Assembly: GCA_001898405.1 (NCBI GenBank)
Contig: MKTW01000007.1
Coordinates: 18,971 to 82,970, forward strand
Origin: Sphingobacteriales bacterium 44-61
GTDB lineage: Bacteria; Bacteroidota; Bacteroidia; Chitinophagales; Chitinophagaceae
Reading direction: 5' to 3'
DNA: 64,000 nt
Below are positions 61,330 through 64,000 of the stretch, in pieces. The first letter of the stretch is position 1. Each line of letters starts with the position of its first letter. The notes under the pieces are model-generated. The model saw nothing but the letters and a program-made list of their open reading frames with translations, was not told the origin of the DNA and did not search any database. A program made the position numbers and the translations under genes.

Positions 61330-62763
61330 TTATCTCCTCATCACTTGCTCCGAAAAGCGCAGCAAAGATAATTCATCGAAGCGGTTTGTCATCGCCTGCA
61401 GGCCAAAAGGCATGCCAGTACTGTGGGTAAAAAGAGGGAGGGAAATGGCCGGGATGCCAACTAAATTGGCCATAACGGTGTAAATATCAGCGAGATACAT
61501 GGCTATTGGATCATCCATTTTCTCACCGATCCTGAAAGCCACCGAAGGGGTGGTAGGGAGAAGGATTATATCAAAGTCCTTGAAAATCAGTTGAGTTTGA
61601 TCTGATAATAATTTCCTAACTTTTTGGGCACGGGTGAAATAAGCATCATAATACCCGGCGCTCAGCACGAAAGTGCCAAGCATGATCCGGCGTTTTACTT
61701 CCCGGCCAAAACCGGTTGACCGGCTTTGCTTATAGAGCTCAGTCAGGTCGATCCCTTTTTCCGTGCTCCGGTAGCCATACTTTATACCATCAAAGCGGGA
61801 GAGGTTGGAAGATGCTTCAGCCGTGGTGAGCACATAATAGGCAGGTACGATATGATCGATCAGGTCAAAAGCCACAGGCTCCACCTGGTGGCCTTTTTGC
61901 CGGAGCTGTTCCAGCAGGTCTTTTATAGAAGAAGCGATCTCGGGGTCAAGACTCGGGTGGTCAAGTGCTTCAGCTAAATAAGCGATCCTGTATTTCTGAT
62001 CGGTCTGCAATAAAGCGGGGTAGTTCTCCACCGGTTTACGGGATACGGTGCTGTCATATTCATCCGGCCCGGCCATTACCTGGAGCAGGTGTGCGATGTC
62101 CGGAATATTATTGGCAAATATGCCTATCTGATCGAAGGAAGATGCATAAGCGATCAGCCCGTACCGGGAAATGCGGCCATAGCCAGGCTTCATGCCTACA
62201 ATACCGCAGAGGTCGGCAGGCTGACGGACTGAGCCGCCAGTATCGCTTCCCAGGGAAACCATACAGAGGCCGGCCTGTACAGCTACGGCTGAGCCGCCCG
62301 AAGAGCCGCCCGGTATGCGGGTTTCATCTTTTGCATTCAGTACTTTGCCGTAAGCAGAATTTTCATTAGTGGAACCCATTGCGAATTCATCGCAGTTAAG
62401 GTTGCCAATGATGATGGCTTCTTCGGCCAGTAAACGGGCTACGGCAGTAGCTGAATAAATAGAAGTGAAATCGCGGAGGATATTTGAAGAAGCGGATACC
62501 TTGTGATCCTTGTAACAGATCACGTCTTTCAATCCGATAACAATGCCATGGAGCTTGCCGGTAGCCTGACCGGTCTTTCTTTTTTCATCAAGCTCCTTTG
62601 CTTTTTGCAATGCCTCATCTGCATACACTTCAATGAATGCATTCAGGTGACGGGTTGCGGCAATTCTCTGGAGATAATGCTCAACTGCCTGCAAACAGGT
62701 CGTCTTTCCTTCCTGCAGCGAAGCATGATATTGCCTGATAGAAGAAAACTCAAACAAAAGCAA
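61330..62763 (-). CDS. gatA: Asp-tRNA(Asn)/Glu-tRNA(Gln) amidotransferase subunit A
   Basis: A 477-residue amidase-family protein. The Ser-cis-Ser-Lys triad is visible: Lys in VIGLKDVIC, Ser in GGSSGGSAVAVQAG and the nucleophile Ser in SDTGGSVRQPADLCG. NEFAMGSTNENSAYG-like CDEFAMGSTNENSAYG and GRISRYGLIAYASSFDQIG follow as in GatA. It makes ammonia from glutamine for tRNA-bound Glu or Asp in the GatCAB complex. The start is a TTG at 62763; no ATG is near. GatB and GatC are not in the window. Confidence 0.93.
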   Translation of the reverse strand: MLLFEFSSIRQYHASLQEGKTTCLQAVEHYLQRIAATRHLNAFIEVYADEALQKAKELDEKRKTGQATGKLHGIVIGLKDVICYKDHKVSASSNILRDFTSIYSATAVARLLAEEAIIIGNLNCDEFAMGSTNENSAYGKVLNAKDETRIPGGSSGGSAVAVQAGLCMVSLGSDTGGSVRQPADLCGIVGMKPGYGRISRYGLIAYASSFDQIGIFANNIPDIAHLLQVMAGPDEYDSTVSRKPVENYPALLQTDQKYRIAYLAEALDHPSLDPEIASSIKDLLEQLRQKGHQVEPVAFDLIDHIVPAYYVLTTAEASSNLSRFDGIKYGYRSTEKGIDLTELYKQSRSTGFGREVKRRIMLGTFVLSAGYYDAYFTRAQKVRKLLSDQTQLIFKDFDIILLPTTPSVAFRIGEKMDDPIAMYLADIYTVMANLVGIPAISLPLFTHSTGMPFGLQAMTNRFDELSLLRFSEQVMRR

Positions 62764-62833
62764 TAATTCTTTTCGATGAAAAAAGAGGTAGAAACAATGA
62801 GATGAGGGTACTCGTATTCTGTTTCAAAAACAG

Positions 62834-62875
62834 AAACTCAAAAAGCATAGCATGAAGCCAGGCTTTTTTGAGTTT
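62834..62875. terminator. Hairpin terminator between tatA and gatA
   Basis: AAACTCAAAAAGC (62834-62846) pairs with GCTTTTTTGAGTTT (62862-62875) with a one-base bulge. It lies just after the tatA stop on the minus strand and before gatA. Confidence 0.65.
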
Positions 62876-62919
62876 TTATTTTCGCCTAGAAAATAGTTCC
62901 GCTACTAAACAGCGTATGA

Positions 62920-63126
62920 TCAGGAATTCTTGATATCGCTGGTGCTTTCTTCAATTTCCTTTTTCACATTGCTTTTTGCGTCATTGAACTCACGAACACC
63001 TTTACCCAGGCCACGCATCAGTTCAGGAATTTTGCGGCCACCAAAAAGCAACAGTACGATGATCAGGATGATGATGATTTCATTCGTTCCCAACACGCCC
63101 AGTAAATTAGCTTGTATCATAGTCAT
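62920..63126 (-). CDS. tatA: Twin-arginine translocase subunit TatA/TatE
   Basis: A 68-residue protein with one hydrophobic helix ([24 protein letters not shown]), then the hinge [16 protein letters not shown] and an amphipathic helix ([18 protein letters not shown]). This is the TatA pattern; the short acidic tail is normal. It forms the Tat pore for folded proteins in the inner membrane. The start is taken at 63126 since a TATCTTTG -7 element lies at 63142-63149 over the longer start at 63144; 63120 is also possible. NosZ here uses a Sec/lipoprotein signal, so it does not depend on this system. Confidence 0.88.
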   Translation of the reverse strand: MTMIQANLLGVLGTNEIIIILIIVLLLFGGRKIPELMRGLGKGVREFNDAKSNVKKEIEESTSDIKNS

Positions 63127-63141
63127 TATGAGATTAGAGGT

Positions 63142-63149
63142 CAAAGATA
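63142..63149 (-). promoter_or_regulatory. -7 element (TATCTTTG) of tatA
   Basis: Exact TAnnTTTG on the minus strand, 16 bases before the chosen tatA start. No TTG at the -33 distance was found. Confidence 0.4.
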
Positions 63150-63207
63150 ATAAATAAGTGCTGCTAAAATAAGTACGTTAACAGAAGAACAACCAATCCC
63201 TCAAAAT

Positions 63208-63246
63208 AAAAAAGCCCGCCTTCGCTAAGCTTCGGCGGACTTTTTT
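63208..63246. terminator. Terminator after rplS
   Basis: On the minus strand GTCCGCC/GGCGGGC-type arms flanked by A and T tracts (plus: AAAAAAGCCCGCC at 63208-63220 and GGCGGACTTTTTT at 63234-63246). It directly follows rplS. Confidence 0.8.
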
Positions 63247-63265
63247 CAAATATGCTGAAATTCTT

Positions 63266-63634
63266 TTATTTGGCTTCAGTAACAACGGCCATACGCTTTT
63301 CACGGATACGGGCGCTTTTACCGCTACGGCTACGCTGATAGAACAGTTTAGCACGGCGTACATTACCGGTTTTGTTCAACACGATAGAGTCAATATTGGG
63401 AGAAGCGAAAGGGAAAACCCTTTCAACGCCAACGCCGTCAGAGATCTTACGCACAGTGAAGCTGGCAGTAAAACCTGTTCCCTGTTTTTTGATCACGTCG
63501 CCTTTGAAAGACTGGATCCTTTCCTTGTTACCTTCGATAATTTTATAGTTAACAGTGATATTATCACCGGCTTTGAAAGCGGGGAACTCTTTTTTGTTGC
63601 TCAACTGCTCATGTACAAATGCAATAGCGTTCAT
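63266..63634 (-). CDS. rplS: 50S ribosomal protein L19
   Basis: A 122-residue L19 protein. FPAFKAGDNITVNYKIIEG, RIQSFKGDVIKKQGTG, FTVRKISDGVGVERVFPF, and VRRAKLFYQRSRSGKSARIRE are the conserved L19 parts. It lies at the 30S-50S interface. The ATG at 63634 is chosen because it begins the family sequence and a TACCTTTG -7 element lies 22 bases upstream; the frame is open 8 codons further. Usually rplS follows trmD, but no trmD is seen on this side of the window. Confidence 0.96.
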   Translation of the reverse strand: MNAIAFVHEQLSNKKEFPAFKAGDNITVNYKIIEGNKERIQSFKGDVIKKQGTGFTASFTVRKISDGVGVERVFPFASPNIDSIVLNKTGNVRRAKLFYQRSRSGKSARIREKRMAVVTEAK

Positions 63635-63655
63635 GACTCTGATTTTTAAGGATGG

Positions 63656-63663
63656 CAAAGGTA
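63656..63663 (-). promoter_or_regulatory. -7 element (TACCTTTG) of rplS
   Basis: Exact TAnnTTTG on the minus strand (plus CAAAGGTA), leaving a leader of about 15 bases before the chosen start. No -33 TTG at 19 bases. Confidence 0.5.
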
Positions 63664-64000
63664 GGGAAAAAGTTTAAGCTTTAAGGGTTTAAATGGAAAG
63701 TTTTTTGTGAGTAAAGATTTAAGGACTGATAGTTAATTGTTTAAGGGGGTAAAAGGTGGAGTCGTTGACCGTTAACCTAATGACCGTTAATACACAAGCC
63801 TGAACCAGTAATTCCTTCTCCATTGTCACCCCGGACCAGGTTTAGTACACTCGCTACTATAGTTCGCTAAGATCCGGGGTCTCCCCCATCTGCAGTATTT
63901 TCCAGGCAATAATATCTTACAGGTTTGAAGCAAGTGCAGCGCGGGGAGACCCCGGCTCTTATATTCTTTAAACCTGAATGCTTACTGAACCAGGGCCGGG
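63664..64000. repeat. Intergenic repeat zone at the window end
   Basis: No gene is seen here. The part to 63760 is AT-rich with AAGTTTAAG-like text. TGACCGTTAA occurs twice 15 bases apart (63766-63775 and 63781-63790). TTGTCACCCCGG at 63823-63834 is a second copy of the 48451 spacer repeat. CCGGGGTCTCCCC (63874-63886) and GGGGAGACCCCGG (63943-63955) form a 13-bp inverted repeat with a 56-base spacer. This looks like a small palindromic repeat element, cut by the window edge. Confidence 0.5.

Noticed and set aside
1..64000. CRISPR arrays, rRNA genes, prophage and complete defence systems
   Set aside because: No regularly spaced direct repeats of 25-40 bases, no rRNA-like blocks, no phage structural or integrase genes, and no nuclease or defence modules were recognised.

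Overview
The window reads as a chromosomal piece of a Bacteroidota genome, most likely of the family Chitinophagaceae. Supporting signs are two very large secreted proteins with the gliding-motility type B type IX secretion (T9SS) C-terminal domain, a PorP/SprF partner, an HYC_CC_PP protein, haem_bd and DUF3347 proteins, a DUF6934 protein, a LytTR/YehU-type two-component pair, TonB-plug outer-membrane barrels, and many TAnnTTTG -7 promoter elements with few Shine-Dalgarno sites. No species is claimed.

Layout. 1-1.5 kb: thiol-disulfide/lipoprotein genes on the minus strand. 1.7-9.4 kb: a ferredoxin-type reductase, then a complete clade II nitrous oxide reductase operon (lipoprotein cytochrome c, nosZ, a fused membrane protein-NosL, nosD, nosF, nosY). 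It starts at a well-formed promoter whose start site lies on a perfect 14-bp dyad and ends at a bidirectional terminator. 9.5-20.8 kb: a hemerythrin gene, then a long copper/silver export cluster (HYC_CC_PP, DUF3347 and haem_bd periplasmic proteins, a CusA pump split into two frames, TolC-like channel, two CusB-like adaptors, CopB-type ATPase). 20.8-25.1 kb: LytTR regulator and histidine kinase, divergent from a TonB-plug barrel protein. 25.2-31.3 kb: a scrambled accessory zone with a 51-aa orphan, a DUF6934 protein carrying a Cys ladder, a truncated pseudogene, AraC regulator, methyltransferase, WecA-like transferase, an IS1-type element, an adjacent degenerate tRNA, a nested inverted-repeat leader and small lipoprotein and Lys-rich genes.

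31.5-46.8 kb: recG, a T9SS cargo with its SprF partner, barrel proteins, LOG hydrolase, sodium symporter, O-methyltransferase, LysM glucosaminidase, hpt, a VWA protein and a methyltransferase. 46.9-64 kb: mostly housekeeping genes (tig with a poly-His tail, tRNA-Leu(UAG), RelA/SpoT, purA, pabB, OmpA, lytic transglycosylase, gatA, tatA, rplS) plus a second T9SS cargo and several intergenic palindromic repeats.

The functional theme of the first third is copper. NosZ is a multi-copper periplasmic enzyme, NosL/NosDFY supply and assemble its copper site, and the directly following cluster moves excess copper out of the cell. The rest is ordinary chromosomal background with scattered mobile or repeat debris. 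No CRISPR array, rRNA operon, prophage or complete defence system was seen.
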